A stretch of 64,000 nucleotides of DNA from Paenibacillus terrigena DSM 21567 (GTDB lineage Bacteria; Bacillota; Bacilli; Paenibacillales; Paenibacillaceae). Both the position numbers and the translations under genes were made by a program. Where the stretch lies: positions 1 to 64,000 of the forward strand of contig NZ_KB895416.1 in assembly GCF_000374845.1 (NCBI RefSeq), read 5' to 3'. The notes beneath the pieces are model-generated. The model had not been told where the DNA came from. It worked only from the letters and a program-made list of their open reading frames with translations, and ran no database searches. Below, piece by piece: positions 46,706 through 57,035 of the stretch (within the stretch, counting starts at the first letter, position 1; every line of letters starts with the position of its first letter).

Positions 46706-47617
46706 CTATTCTTTTAATGAACCTAGCAGAGCGCCCTTGATGAAATATTTCTGAAATAATGGATAGGTAAAAATAACGGGTAGTGTCGTAAAGACGATGA
46801 TGGCATATTTCAATTGAATGTTCGATAACATGTTCTCTACGGCATTTCGGGTATCTTGGAGCGAAAGCGTCTTCAAATCAACCGATTGCTGTACCACGAC
46901 GCGGTAGAGATACATCTGCAGCGGATGCAGCTTCTCATTCGGCAGATAGACGAGCGCATCGAACCAACTGTTCCAAATGGCGACGATCGAATAGATGGCA
47001 ATGACCGCGATAATCGGTTTGGATATCGGCAGGACGACTCGGAACAGCATCTGCCAGTGTGAGGCACCGTCAATAAAAGCGGATTCTTTCAGCCCTTCCG
47101 GGATCGTCGCGAAGAACGTCCGGACGAGAATGATGTTCCAGATGCTCACCATGCCGGGAATGATGACGGCGAACATGGTGTTGTATAGCCCGAGCTGGTT
47201 CACCAGCAGGTACGATGGAATCAATCCGCCGGCGAAATACATCGGGATCAGGATGAACGCTACAACCCATTTGCGCCCGATTAGTCCGCGTACCGTCAGT
47301 GGATAAGCACCGAGCACGGCCATGAGACAATTCAAGAACGCTCCCGCGGATACATAGATTAACGTATTCGAGTAGGCCCACCACATTTTGGTGTCTCGGA
47401 CAATGAGTTCATAGGAGCCGAGAAAGAACCCTTTGGGGAACCAGAATACGTTCATGGCAGCGACTTCTTGGGGATTGCTGATGGACATGATGATGACGAA
47501 ATAAAAAGGATATAGTGTAATGAAACAAATGATGAGTGCGATCACGAGCAAGACGACATCGACAAGGACGGAGCCTTGCCGAATCGCGTTCGGATTCCTC
47601 TTGAGCGAGGCTATCAT
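46706..47617 (-). CDS. ABC oligosaccharide permease (LplC/YtcP type)
   Basis: This encodes 303 residues with six transmembrane helices and the coupling loop GLKESAFIDGASHWQMLFRV. The N-terminal part IALIICFITLYPFYFVIIMS and NPQEVAAMNVFWFPKGF are typical of the LplC subunit. Start ATG 47617 has AAGGAGG seven bases upstream; an earlier codon would overlap the preceding gene. It forms the translocation channel together with the LplB-like subunit encoded immediately before it. Confidence 0.9.
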   Translation of the reverse strand: MIASLKRNPNAIRQGSVLVDVVLLVIALIICFITLYPFYFVIIMSISNPQEVAAMNVFWFPKGFFLGSYELIVRDTKMWWAYSNTLIYVSAGAFLNCLMAVLGAYPLTVRGLIGRKWVVAFILIPMYFAGGLIPSYLLVNQLGLYNTMFAVIIPGMVSIWNIILVRTFFATIPEGLKESAFIDGASHWQMLFRVVLPISKPIIAVIAIYSIVAIWNSWFDALVYLPNEKLHPLQMYLYRVVVQQSVDLKTLSLQDTRNAVENMLSNIQLKYAIIVFTTLPVIFTYPLFQKYFIKGALLGSLKE

Positions 47618-47628
47618 CGAACTCCTCC

Positions 47629-48564
47629 TTACCATAAGGCGTAGTCAGAATATTTGCGGCTTAATGTATTGGCAATGTAGAGCAAAGAGAAATTGATGAG
47701 CGAGATGAATAAGCCTACTGCCGTACCCGAGCTGAAATTGCCGCCGAGCAGGCCGTCACGGTACAAGTAAGTGCCGATGACATCCGCCGTCTCATAGACC
47801 ATCGGATTATAAATAAGTAGAATAAATTCGCTGTTCGCTGACAATAAATTTCCAACGGCAAAGATCAGCAAGATGAAAATTGTCGGACGAATGGAAGGCA
47901 ACGTAATATGGAGCATTTGCTTGAATCGATTAGCGCCGTCCATTTTGGCCGCTTCATATTGATGCGGATCGACGGAGGACATCGAGGCCAGATAGAGAAT
48001 GCTGCTCCAACCAAAAGATTTCCAGATGTTCGTGATCGTATAGATGGCAGGAAAATAGCCTGCCTCCGTATTCAACGCAACCGTCGATTCGCCGCCGAAC
48101 AGCTTCACCATCGCATTGATAATGCCGTCCGCATTAATGAAGGACAAGACCATGCCGGCAACGACAACGTTGGAAATAAAGTGAGGCAAGTAGCTTGCCG
48201 TCTGTACGAATTTCTTGAAAATACCGCTCTTCAGCTCATTAAGTAGAAGGGCGAATAGAATTGGCACCCAAAAGCCGAAGACAAGCGTGTAAAAACTGAG
48301 TAAAAACGTGTTGCGCATCAGCCTTCCGAAATAAGGACCGCTAAAAAAATCGATAAAATGCTGCAGCCCAACCCAGTTAGCGCTTTCAAAAGAGAAGAAA
48401 GGTTTTCCCGGGTAATAATTCTGAAATGCGATGACGATCCCGTACATAGGAATATAGCTGAAAATAAAAATATGCAGCAGGACAGGCAGCATGATCAAAT
48501 ACAGCTGCATATTCTCACGTAAGCGAAAAGAGACGCGCTTACCTGGCTGACTGGTTGCTCTCAT
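47629..48564 (-). CDS. ABC oligosaccharide permease (LplB/YteP type)
   Basis: This encodes 311 residues with six helices and the loop YEAAKMDGANRFKQMLHITL that docks on the ATPase. The beginning (LRENMQLYLIMLPVLLHIFI, then SYIPMYGIVIAFQNYYPGKP) is the hallmark of the LplB family. It is the first gene of the leftward importer operon, divergent from the DUF4855 gene, with 263 bp between them for both promoters. AAGGAGAAGG precedes ATG 48564. Confidence 0.92.
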   Translation of the reverse strand: MRATSQPGKRVSFRLRENMQLYLIMLPVLLHIFIFSYIPMYGIVIAFQNYYPGKPFFSFESANWVGLQHFIDFFSGPYFGRLMRNTFLLSFYTLVFGFWVPILFALLLNELKSGIFKKFVQTASYLPHFISNVVVAGMVLSFINADGIINAMVKLFGGESTVALNTEAGYFPAIYTITNIWKSFGWSSILYLASMSSVDPHQYEAAKMDGANRFKQMLHITLPSIRPTIFILLIFAVGNLLSANSEFILLIYNPMVYETADVIGTYLYRDGLLGGNFSSGTAVGLFISLINFSLLYIANTLSRKYSDYALW

Positions 48565-48827
48565 AACCTTCTCCTTTCACCGATCGATTGCGGCATTTCC
48601 GGGCCCGTTCTTCCGCATGAATTTATCATAATGGGGAATTTTGGGTAGAAGCAAGCAACATAATTTGAAGTGCCGAACAATAATTTCGCACGATTTTTGA
48701 TACACAAACAATCCTTGAAAAGTAAATAAATGTATATCCAAGTTCATAAAAGTATATTGCAAAGGCTCGCTAGTCCCAACATACTAACCCTGAAATCACA
48801 ACTACATATGCCAAAGGAGGCAAAGAA

Positions 48828-51443
48828 ATGAAATCGTTCATAACATGCTTATCTATTGTTCTGGTTGTAGCCATCATGTTGACGATGAATCTGAAAGCCC
48901 AAGCGCACGAAGCACCCGAGCAACCAGAACGAACAGACCAATCGGGTTTGCGCAATCTTGCCGCAGGACTCGACTATGAATGGTCAGTCGATCCAATTTC
49001 CTCTCATCCCGATACCGGGAAAGCACTTACGGACGGAAAGTATGGCAATGTGCAAGACTATAATGATCCGGCTTGGACGGGGCATTTGGATCAAAAAATG
49101 CGCACCGTCGTATTTGATCTAGGTGAGAAGAAGTCGATCGGCAGTGTAAAGGCGCACTTTTTGGAGGATTATGGCGCGCATAACATCTTGTTTCCACTGA
49201 CTGTATCTGTATATGTATCGAATGATAAAGAAAATTGGGGGACCGTTGCGAATTTACCAACCCTGAAATTTTTGCAGAGCGGTCCGCCGAGAGAGCAGAC
49301 CTATGAATGGGAAGGAAGCAAGACGGGGCTGCCGTCCAATCCGGATGCAATGATGGCTTATGCCCGCTATGTCAAAGTCTCTTTTTACACCCATGTCACG
49401 GCATTGATCTTCATTGATGAAATCGAAATCTGGGGTGCCGACGGACAACAAGATGGAGCTGTTGAAGTACCTCCGTATCATCCGGCTTATCAGGAAGTGG
49501 GAGAAGCCACCTCTGGCGTTCACAATCTCGTGTTCCTACCGAACGGTTATTATGCAGGAGGCAAAGGTGATTTCCCGAAGGAAAAAGTCATCCCGTTCAT
49601 CAGCTATGTAAATGAACATGGCGAACCGGTAGACTGGTTGTTCGACAGTGTGTTCTTTGCTGCAGGTTCTTCGCCAAGCGGCCGGGATGTTGGATTAGGA
49701 AATGGGACGATCGAAGACTGGAAGTGGCATCTCGAGAAGACTTATAACGTGGAACATGGGGACATCCGGCAGCTAGAGGAAGCAGCCAAGGAAGTGGCTC
49801 TTAAGCTGAATCAACCGGATCATAAAGTGAAAGTTGGATTAATGATCCCAAATCCAGGCTTTTGGCTAACCGATTTTGGCGATGTGGATGGTGACGGCAT
49901 CTCAGAGAATTTCAATGCCGGCGTTGTTGGCGAAGAGGCTGCAGCCGCGAATCGGGAGAAAGCGATCAAATGGTGGCTTGAACAAGCGAAAGCAAAATGG
50001 GATGAAGGGAACTATACCCATCTGGAGCTTGCAGGGATGTATTGGCTTGACGAGGAGGTAAGTGGCAACAGCGCAGGCGAAGAGTTGGTTCGTACCGTAA
50101 GCCGTCTTGTTCATGAGAAGAATTTGAAGCTGTTCTGGGTTCCACATTTCAACGCGTACAAGAGCTTCCTCTGGAAAGATCTTGGAATGGATGCTGCTGC
50201 CTATCAGCCGAACTATTTCTTCGAGGAAATGAATATTAATCGTCTTGAAGATGCCGCTAATATTGCGAAGCAGTATGGAATGGGCATTGAAATGGAGTTC
50301 GATAACCGCATGATCACGGATGATGTATTCCGCAAGCGGTATATTGAGTATCTAGACGCTGGAGTCAAGTATGGATATATGCAGCCCAATGTTTTTAAAG
50401 CCTATTATCAAGGCAACGACGCGGTATATGAAGCTGCGAAGAGTACGGTTCCGAAAACTCGCATTTTGTATGATTGGTTGTATCAATTCTTGAAAGGAAC
50501 CTACCAGAAGACGGATTTTACGGCTCCGACGATCAACGTGTCGATGAATGGCAAGGAATTGCTAGGTGATGCGACCGTGCCGGAATCCGAGGCATTCAGT
50601 TTTACATGGGACGCCCTTGATGAGGATAGTGGAATCGCGGATGTGAAGGCGGTATTCGATCGCGGAACATATCAAGCAGGATCGACGATCGATCTTGCAG
50701 GAAAGCCCGGCAAACACCGATTGGACATTACAGCGATTGATATGGTAGGCAACACGGCCAAAAAAACGATCTGGATTGAGGTCACCACAAGTGTCGACGA
50801 GATGATCAAGGTGGTTACACGTCTCGAAGCGGAGGGGAATTTCACGACCCGTGGGAACGCTCGTGCGGTGCAAGTCCTGTTAGATGTTGTGAAGAAATTT
50901 CAGGAACAAGGCGACATAGAGAAAGCAATGAAGCATTTGAGAGATATGAATATCATCCTGAACATTGGGCGTGAAAAGGCGCTGATGTCGGAGAAGGCGT
51001 ATGATATCGTGCAGACGGATGTCGATCATCTGCTAGGCAGCGATCTGGCTCTGCATCAGAAGGCCGAGGCCTCATCCGTGGAATCGGCCAGACCAGATCT
51101 ATCTCCCGATCAAGCAGTAGACGGGGTTTATGGAACGAGATGGTCAAGCAACTATACGGATGATTCTTGGTTTACGGTGGATCTGGGCGAAGTGAAAGAT
51201 TTCGATACGATTGTTATCGATTGGGAAGCAGCCCACGCGAGAACGTTCAAAATCCTCGTATCGAATGACAAGGAACAATGGACCAATGTGATAGATCAAG
51301 ATGGAACGATCGAAGGCAAAGACGGCAAGCAGACGATCCGTCTAACGACGACCACAGCGAGATACGTCAAGTTGCAAGGTATACAGCGAGCAACGCCGTA
51401 CGGTTATTCGTTCTACGCGTTTGAAGTGCATAAACGATTCTAG
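48828..51443 (+). CDS. Secreted DUF4855 protein with discoidin domains
   Basis: This encodes 871 residues. The signal peptide ends near residue 26 (LKAQA). An N-terminal F5/8-type C-like domain (about 45-205) includes GKALTDGKYGNVQDYNDPAW and FIDEIEIWGADG. The DUF4855 domain (about 235-565) has FLPNGYYAGG, DWLFDSVFFAAG and GMYWLDEEV. An Ig-like segment and a short helical part follow, then a C-terminal discoidin domain (about 745-870, ARPDLSPDQAVDGVYGTRWS). DUF4855 has a glycosidase-like barrel and occurs with sugar importers. It is divergent from the LplBC-type operon and probably binds or cuts the polysaccharide whose fragments that importer takes up. Catalysis is unproven. Confidence 0.8.
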   Translation: MKSFITCLSIVLVVAIMLTMNLKAQAHEAPEQPERTDQSGLRNLAAGLDYEWSVDPISSHPDTGKALTDGKYGNVQDYNDPAWTGHLDQKMRTVVFDLGEKKSIGSVKAHFLEDYGAHNILFPLTVSVYVSNDKENWGTVANLPTLKFLQSGPPREQTYEWEGSKTGLPSNPDAMMAYARYVKVSFYTHVTALIFIDEIEIWGADGQQDGAVEVPPYHPAYQEVGEATSGVHNLVFLPNGYYAGGKGDFPKEKVIPFISYVNEHGEPVDWLFDSVFFAAGSSPSGRDVGLGNGTIEDWKWHLEKTYNVEHGDIRQLEEAAKEVALKLNQPDHKVKVGLMIPNPGFWLTDFGDVDGDGISENFNAGVVGEEAAAANREKAIKWWLEQAKAKWDEGNYTHLELAGMYWLDEEVSGNSAGEELVRTVSRLVHEKNLKLFWVPHFNAYKSFLWKDLGMDAAAYQPNYFFEEMNINRLEDAANIAKQYGMGIEMEFDNRMITDDVFRKRYIEYLDAGVKYGYMQPNVFKAYYQGNDAVYEAAKSTVPKTRILYDWLYQFLKGTYQKTDFTAPTINVSMNGKELLGDATVPESEAFSFTWDALDEDSGIADVKAVFDRGTYQAGSTIDLAGKPGKHRLDITAIDMVGNTAKKTIWIEVTTSVDEMIKVVTRLEAEGNFTTRGNARAVQVLLDVVKKFQEQGDIEKAMKHLRDMNIILNIGREKALMSEKAYDIVQTDVDHLLGSDLALHQKAEASSVESARPDLSPDQAVDGVYGTRWSSNYTDDSWFTVDLGEVKDFDTIVIDWEAAHARTFKILVSNDKEQWTNVIDQDGTIEGKDGKQTIRLTTTTARYVKLQGIQRATPYGYSFYAFEVHKRF

Positions 51444-51457
51444 CAGGCAGTACTTCA

Positions 51458-51500
51458 GAGAAGGCGGATCGAAGACATTCGATCGTCTTCTCTTTCATTT
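51458..51500 (+). terminator. Hairpin terminator after the DUF4855 gene
   Basis: AGAGAAG pairs with CTTCTCT, and GATCGAA with TTCGATC inside, followed by a T-rich tail (TTCATTTG). Confidence 0.6.
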
Positions 51501-51594
51501 GTCGCCTCAATATGGTTGATTTTGAGAAAAGGGAGTACACTGAGAAATATCGAATATAGTAATGATCGATCGTAAGGATAAAGGAGATAACCAC

Positions 51595-51933
51595 ATGAAC
51601 ATCAAGAACACCTTTGCTGTTGCGAAGGAAATGGAAACACTCGCGAATGGATATAACGAGCTTGCCGCCCAAGCTGCTAGCGAGGAAATGAGAAACATCT
51701 ATACGGAAATGACTTATCACCTGGACGAACTGCAATCGAAGCTATTGCAAATTTCGAATTATTACCCAGAGGGGCAAGTCGAGAAGGCTGTCACACTTCA
51801 TCGAGAAATCAGAGAGCTTCCTGCAGGTAGCGAGATTACTTTGCTTCATAGCTACGACAACGAGAATCTAGCACTTGTCGAGGACGAAGCGATGGAGCTG
51901 TATTTGATCCCGCTCGATGCGCTTGAGGGATAA
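51595..51933 (+). CDS. Small helical protein of unknown function
   Basis: This encodes 112 residues, acidic and largely helical: MNIKNTFAVAKEMETLANGY, then YTEMTYHLDELQSKLLQISN. The C-terminal half is strand-like (GSEITLLHSYDNENLALVED). It has no signal or membrane segment. ATG 51595 follows AAGGAG by eight bases; upstream in-frame codons lack a site. It is monocistronic with its own terminator. I do not recognise the family. Confidence 0.65.
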   Translation: MNIKNTFAVAKEMETLANGYNELAAQAASEEMRNIYTEMTYHLDELQSKLLQISNYYPEGQVEKAVTLHREIRELPAGSEITLLHSYDNENLALVEDEAMELYLIPLDALEG

Positions 51934-51947
51934 TATTAGAAAACAAG

Positions 51948-51973
51948 GCCTCCGGAGATCCGGTGGCTTTTTT
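51948..51973 (+). terminator. Short terminator
   Basis: GCC-TCCGG pairs with CCGG-GGC and is followed by seven T. Confidence 0.75.
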
Positions 51974-52100
51974 ACATGCGGAAATTATGAAAGTGGGAGA
52001 TTACTTCGATATAGGCATAAGGAAAATAGAGGAACGTACCGAAGATTTGTTGTACAATTAGGTAAATGTAACCAAGTAAAGACAAATTGGGGGAAGCATC

Positions 52101-53264
52101 ATGAAGTTTGGATATCGGATAGTAAGTGGAATTATTGCAGGGGTGCTTTTGTTTAGTGGGATGGTATCAGCAGTCGGCAGTACGACAACAGATTCACTAC
52201 CCAAGGATCCAGAATGGAAAATCGCCTTGAAGAAATTAGATGGGTTTACAGAAGCGCCATATCACGTTCCTAATTCAAATACAGTATATTTGCAATCTTA
52301 CACACTTGTAAACTCAGCAACTAAAGTTTGGGATGTAGGTGTAGTAACAGCTGCTGATAAGACGACTGGCAAAGAAAAATGGTCATATCAATTTTATAAA
52401 AAGGGTACCCCTTTTCCTATGAATACATCCAAATTTGCTTATAGCAAAGGTGGATCAGTATATGCTCTCGTTAGCGATGCGTTAGGCACAAAGCTACACT
52501 CCGTAAATTCGTCGGGCAAGAGCAACTGGACAATCGCTGTGCCAGAAGTACAGGACGTTTACGCAATGAATGACGGCACGCTGTTGCTAGTTAATCGCTT
52601 CACACGAGACTCCAGTGGTAAATTCAAGGTGTATGCCTTCAACGCAAACGGGAAAAAAATATCGGAACAATCGGTAAGCGATATGTATGCTGTTGTAGGA
52701 GGACAGTATCTGATTTCGCAAATAGCAAAGCAGGGAAGCGCTAAGCTAGAAGTTTTTGGACCAAAACTAAACCGTCTATTTACATATCCACTGCCGGATG
52801 GAGCTGTGACTTCCATTGATGAAGGTTCATGGGTGATAAATAATGGAGACATTCTAATACGGATGAATATTCCAAAATCAGGGAACAGGTTGATATCCTT
52901 GAACTCGCAAGGTAAAACTTTATGGGGCCGTACCATTGCTGGAAATGCGTCGGTACAATCAATTGGCGATTCCTATGTTGTGTACGAAAATGGAGAAATG
53001 AGCCTGTTTAATTCAAAAGGACTTATTAAGAAGAAAAATATCAAATTAGACGATCCAATGCATGAGATCTTGAATACTCCGGATAATAAAATTCTTGTTT
53101 ACTCTGAAAATGGTAGAAGTATTATTGATCCTAGCACTCTTGAGTTGATTTATAATTATCCATTTGATCAAAAATTATTGAATTACTACTATGCCGGTGA
53201 CGGATATTTGTATGCAATAAGCGATGAATATCAATTGTTGCAATATAAATTATCTAAATCCTAA
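52101..53264 (+). CDS. Exported beta-propeller protein (PQQ-like)
   Basis: This encodes 387 residues. An N-terminal signal sequence (RIVSGIIAGVLLFSGMVSA) is followed by repeating strands typical of PQQ-like propellers: TTGKEKWSYQFYKKGTP, LHSVNSSGKSNWTIAVPE, YAFNANGKKISEQSV and SLNSQGKTLWGRTIAG. Each blade carries the turn G-K-x-x-W. No catalytic residues are recognisable, and such proteins often serve as scaffolds or sensors on the cell surface. GGGGGAAG precedes the ATG. The gene stands alone and is AT-richer than its neighbours. Confidence 0.72.
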   Translation: MKFGYRIVSGIIAGVLLFSGMVSAVGSTTTDSLPKDPEWKIALKKLDGFTEAPYHVPNSNTVYLQSYTLVNSATKVWDVGVVTAADKTTGKEKWSYQFYKKGTPFPMNTSKFAYSKGGSVYALVSDALGTKLHSVNSSGKSNWTIAVPEVQDVYAMNDGTLLLVNRFTRDSSGKFKVYAFNANGKKISEQSVSDMYAVVGGQYLISQIAKQGSAKLEVFGPKLNRLFTYPLPDGAVTSIDEGSWVINNGDILIRMNIPKSGNRLISLNSQGKTLWGRTIAGNASVQSIGDSYVVYENGEMSLFNSKGLIKKKNIKLDDPMHEILNTPDNKILVYSENGRSIIDPSTLELIYNYPFDQKLLNYYYAGDGYLYAISDEYQLLQYKLSKS

Positions 53265-53680
53265 CCTGTTCCTTAGCTTAAATATGGGGTTGAATGGTCG
53301 ATAGTACGGAATACGGAAGAACGTGATCCGATCCGCTGAACAATGGGTTCACTTTTTCCATAACTCTATAGATATATTATTTTGACGGTTTCGTAATAAA
53401 TGTAAAAACTTAAATATAGTATTATTATGGTATTTATATACTCTAAAATAATGGCTACTATTTTTTCGCGCCGTTCTCTCGACTGTGAAAATTGTGGTCC
53501 AAAAGATACACGAAAAGTGTTATTTGGCAGAGTTTTAAGATTAGAATACATATGTGGACGGGCGGGCGATGTTGGTCCAAAAAAGAAACGAGAAAGATAT
53601 TTGTTACGTTTCTCGGTCATACAAATTATGATTAGTCCGTTGCACGATAAATGGAATCGAATGAAAATGAGTAGGTGTCA

Positions 53681-53903
53681 ATGCGGCCGTACAACAAGAA
53701 CTATTGACCGGTTACTACGACAAAACGTTCCGTGCGAACGAGCGCATGACGCGTGAAGAACTCGCGGCGATCATCGTACGGGCTATGGGACTTGCATCCC
53801 ATAGCGAGACCGAAGCCTTAACGTGCCTAGACGCCGATTAGATTTCAGGGTGGGCGAAGCCATAACGATCATCATCAACTTGCTTAAACAGATGAACAAA
53901 TAA
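53681..53903 (+). pseudogene. Remnant of an S-layer-homology (SLH) protein end
   Basis: The frame from 53681 encodes LLTGYYDKTFRANERMTREE and LAAIIVRAMGLAS, a clear SLH repeat, then DAD, a stop at about 53838, and ISGWAKP. In another frame EAITIIINLLKQMNK and a stop at 53903 form the usual end of a last SLH repeat. Most of the final repeat is deleted and the upstream protein is missing. Nothing else is supportable in 53265-53680, apart from a T-free hairpin near 53590. Confidence 0.75.
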
Positions 53904-53930
53904 TTGAACTAGAAATACATGAAACCACCA

Positions 53931-53979
53931 AAAAACCTCCTCCAGCGCTGCTTCCGATAAGCAGGCTGGGGGAGGTTTT
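53931..53979. terminator. Bidirectional terminator beside deoD
   Basis: AAAAACCTCC-CCAGC pairs with GCTGG-GGAGGTTTTT, with T-runs on both strands. It ends deoD on the minus strand. Confidence 0.88.
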
Positions 53980-53991
53980 TATTCTTGTGTA

Positions 53992-54708
53992 TTAACCTTG
54001 AAGAATAGCTGTCTCAAGCGCTACCACGATCATGTCGTTGAACGTCGTTTGACGCTCTTCCGCAGAAGTTGCTTCATGCGTGATCAAGTGGTCACTTACC
54101 GTGAACATGCCAAGACCTTTGATCTTATGTTTCGCTGCCAATGTGTAGAGCGCCGCAGTCTCCATTTCAACTGCTAATACGCCGTATTGGCCAAGCTTCA
54201 TCATCGTTTCTCTATTGTTATCTTCTGTGTAGAACACATCGGAAGACAGGATGTTACCTACGCGAAGGTTCAAGTTCTTTTGTTGTCCGATTTCGTAAGC
54301 TGTTTTGATGAGATCGAAATCAGCGATCGGTGCGAACGAGTACCCAGGGAAACGCGTGTGGTTGATCGAAGAATCTGTACATACCGCTTGTGCGATGAGT
54401 ACGTCACGGATCTTCACATCCTCTTGGATCGCGCCGCAAGTTCCGATACGGATAATTGTTTTCACGCCGTAATCTTGGATCAATTCTGTCGAGTAGATCG
54501 CGAACGATGGAACACCCATCCCGGAACCTTGAACAGTAATGGGTTTTCCTTTATACGTACCTGTGTATCCTAACATGCCGCGCACTTCGCTATAGCATTT
54601 CGCATTTTCTAGGAACGTCTCTGCAATATATTTCGCGCGAAGCGGATCTCCTGGCATTAGAGCTACGGGTGCAATGTCACCTGGTTTTGCTGCTAAATGT
54701 ACACTCAT
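53992..54708 (-). CDS. deoD: Purine nucleoside phosphorylase DeoD-type
   Basis: This encodes 238 residues of the hexameric nucleoside phosphorylase family. It splits purine (deoxy)nucleosides with phosphate into base and (deoxy)ribose-1-phosphate. Motifs are [64 protein letters not shown] and VSDHLITHE with the catalytic Asp. ATG 54708 has GGAGGC upstream; a codon ten residues earlier does not. It complements deoB and the nucleoside importer encoded downstream on the other strand, so the region forms a nucleoside-salvage cluster. Confidence 0.95.
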   Translation of the reverse strand: MSVHLAAKPGDIAPVALMPGDPLRAKYIAETFLENAKCYSEVRGMLGYTGTYKGKPITVQGSGMGVPSFAIYSTELIQDYGVKTIIRIGTCGAIQEDVKIRDVLIAQAVCTDSSINHTRFPGYSFAPIADFDLIKTAYEIGQQKNLNLRVGNILSSDVFYTEDNNRETMMKLGQYGVLAVEMETAALYTLAAKHKIKGLGMFTVSDHLITHEATSAEERQTTFNDMIVVALETAILQG

Positions 54709-54749
54709 CGTAATAAAAGCCTCCTTCGTGAATTTCAAGCCATTTGTTT

Positions 54750-54763
54750 TGAAAACGTTTTAC
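54750..54763 (-). promoter_or_regulatory. Possible cre-like site upstream of deoD
   Basis: TGAAAACGTTTTAC resembles the CcpA site TGWAANCGNTNWCA except for the last two bases. It lies 42 bp before the deoD start. Tentative. Confidence 0.3.
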
Positions 54764-54900
54764 TTCACTACAGTAACATACCTCATTCAATATTTCCGTA
54801 ACCCGTACCATTCCTTTTATGTGAACTAGATTACAAAAAAACCGTGCAGAGGTTAACTGAACTTCTTGACCATTAGACCTATAATCGAATTGTCACGAGG

Positions 54901-55623
54901 CTACGCATACCAGATGCGATGCTTCGGCGGGACGTGACCTACGGAATCACAAATGCTGCGAAGCTTGGCGAGATCCGTAATCGTAATCGTCTTTCGTTCA
55001 ATCGAGATGATGCCCTCATCTTGGAAATCCTTCAACACTTTGGAGATGGACTCCCGCGTTACGCCAATCATATTGGCAATCACATGATGTGTGAGTTTGT
55101 AGTCAATAATGTAAGCGGATTCAGTGTCCGTTTCCATTCCAAGGTTGCAATACAGGTCGTAGATGAGGTTGGCAGCCTTCAGACGTGTATCTAGGAAAGA
55201 GATATATTGCGCTTTACGATTCAGAATTCGAACACTCTCCACGAGCAACCAATAAGCCCGGCGGAGCACGCTTGGATATTCATCCACGATTTTGAGAAAA
55301 TCTTGCTTAGTAATAAACCACGTATGAACGGTTTCCATCGCCGCGATCGAGGCAATGCGGTAATCGTCATAATAGATAGCTTCAATCTCGCCGACGACGT
55401 GGCCGGGGAAGGCGACCCCATATATGATTTCCTTATCTTCTAATAAACTATACACTTTGATCGACCCTGAACGAATAATGAACACATCGCCATTCTGATC
55501 TTGTTCGTAGATGATGACTTGGTTTTTCCGGAATTGACGTTTCTTGAGCATCGGCATGATGCGTTCCACGCCCTCATCGGGCAAGTCTTGAAAAATGGTG
55601 ATTTGTCTCAAATCGGTTATCAT
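54901..55623 (-). CDS. Crp/Fnr-family transcriptional regulator
   Basis: This encodes 240 residues. The N-terminal cyclic-nucleotide-binding-like barrel has IYEQDQNGDVFIIRSGSIKV and GHVVGEIEAIYYDDYRIASI, and the C-terminal Crp helix-turn-helix has LTHHVIANMIGVTRESISKV. It has no Cys cluster like FNR. The barrel lacks the usual Arg-Ser cAMP pocket, so the ligand is unknown. It is divergent from deoB with about 108 bp between, suggesting control of the nucleoside-salvage and importer genes or of the microcompartment operon. A GAGGTC-type site precedes the ATG. Confidence 0.85.
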   Translation of the reverse strand: MITDLRQITIFQDLPDEGVERIMPMLKKRQFRKNQVIIYEQDQNGDVFIIRSGSIKVYSLLEDKEIIYGVAFPGHVVGEIEAIYYDDYRIASIAAMETVHTWFITKQDFLKIVDEYPSVLRRAYWLLVESVRILNRKAQYISFLDTRLKAANLIYDLYCNLGMETDTESAYIIDYKLTHHVIANMIGVTRESISKVLKDFQDEGIISIERKTITITDLAKLRSICDSVGHVPPKHRIWYA

Positions 55624-55731
55624 GGGTAGACCTCACTTTCGGGTGGTTTCATGGGATTCAACTTTTTTATTGCAAGAGCCGAACATTTTTCCATGAAATA
55701 TAGGCAAATATAACAACAGGAGTGGTGACTT

Positions 55732-56898
55732 ATGACTTTCAAACGAATTACGACGATCGTATTAGACAGCGTTGGCATCGGCGAATTACCGGATGCTAAT
55801 CAATTCGGGGATGTAGGATCCCATACCTTAGGGCATATCGCTGAGCGTGTGCCGACTATTCAATTACCGAACCTTCAGAAGCTAGGGTTAGGGAATATCG
55901 CTCCGATCGCTGCAATCCCACCAGCTGGAGAGCCTCTTGCGATGTATGGTAAAATGGCAGAGACATCGGTCGGCAAAGATACAATGACAGGCCATTGGGA
56001 GCTTATGGGCTTAAATGTTACAATACCATTTGATGTATACCCGAATGGATTCCCTGCTGAATTGATTGAAGAGTTCGAGAAACGTACAGGCCGTAAAGTC
56101 ATCGGGAATAAACCGGCGTCCGGGACGGAAATCCTAGTCGAATACGGCGAAGAGCAAATGCGCACAGGCGCGTGGATTGTCTATACTTCAGCTGACAGCG
56201 TATTCCAATTGGCTGCACACGAAGACATTATTCCGCTCGATGAATTGTATCGTGCTTGCGAAATTGCTCGAGAAATGACGTTAACTGCTCCTTACGCAGT
56301 GGGACGTATCATTGCTAGACCTTATGTAGGAACACCGGGCAACTTTACCCGCACACCGAATCGTCATGACTATGCACTTAGCCCGTCTGGACCAACTGTT
56401 CTTAATGCATTGAAGGATCATGGACTTGATGTCATTGCTGTAGGTAAAATAAATGATATATTCACAGGCGAAGGCATTACGGAGTACACTTCCACGAAGA
56501 GCAATGAGGATGGTATTCTTAAAACAATTGAATATATGAAGAAAGATTTCCATGGCATGTTGTTTACGAATCTGGTTGATTTCGATTCCTTATACGGACA
56601 TCGCCGGGATCCAGAAGGTTATGCTGCATGTCTTGAAGAGTTCGATCGCTATGTACCTGAGATCCTCTCTACCATGGGTGAAGATGACCTGTTAATCATA
56701 ACAGCAGATCACGGGAATGACCCGATTCATCCGGGAACCGATCACACACGTGAATACGTGCCGGTACTTGCATATAGTCCGAAGTTCCAAGGGAAGACAA
56801 CGACGATTGGCGTTCGTTCGACTTTTGCCGACTTGGCAGCGACGATTGCAGCGAATTTCCAAGTATCCTTCGATACACACGGTAAAAGCTTCTTATAG
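55732..56898 (+). CDS. deoB: Phosphopentomutase
   Basis: This encodes 388 residues of the alkaline-phosphatase-like metalloenzyme superfamily. It moves phosphate between C1 and C5 of ribose or deoxyribose. Motifs are [20 protein letters not shown] (first metal site), [15 protein letters not shown] with the phosphorylated Thr, [16 protein letters not shown] and [19 protein letters not shown]. An AGGAGTGG site precedes ATG 55732. It takes the sugar-1-phosphates from DeoD to deoxyribose-5-phosphate. It is followed by the nucleoside importer and the microcompartment genes, where acetaldehyde from deoxyribose-5-phosphate could be used. Confidence 0.96.
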   Translation: MTFKRITTIVLDSVGIGELPDANQFGDVGSHTLGHIAERVPTIQLPNLQKLGLGNIAPIAAIPPAGEPLAMYGKMAETSVGKDTMTGHWELMGLNVTIPFDVYPNGFPAELIEEFEKRTGRKVIGNKPASGTEILVEYGEEQMRTGAWIVYTSADSVFQLAAHEDIIPLDELYRACEIAREMTLTAPYAVGRIIARPYVGTPGNFTRTPNRHDYALSPSGPTVLNALKDHGLDVIAVGKINDIFTGEGITEYTSTKSNEDGILKTIEYMKKDFHGMLFTNLVDFDSLYGHRRDPEGYAACLEEFDRYVPEILSTMGEDDLLIITADHGNDPIHPGTDHTREYVPVLAYSPKFQGKTTTIGVRSTFADLAATIAANFQVSFDTHGKSFL

Positions 56899-57035
56899 TC
56901 ATCCGATATATTGTTCTACTTGTTCATTATGACGGCGGGGCGGCGAAAATTCAACATCCTTGAAGTACTGTTCTAGCCAAATGTCCCTGCTGTCAATGAA
57001 ATATATAAAAAATATGTCTTGGAGGGTCGATCTAC

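Noticed and set aside
53427-53756. 109-residue ORF with several Cys
   Set aside because: No ribosome site, no domain, and its end runs over the SLH remnant in a different frame; it appears to be chance.
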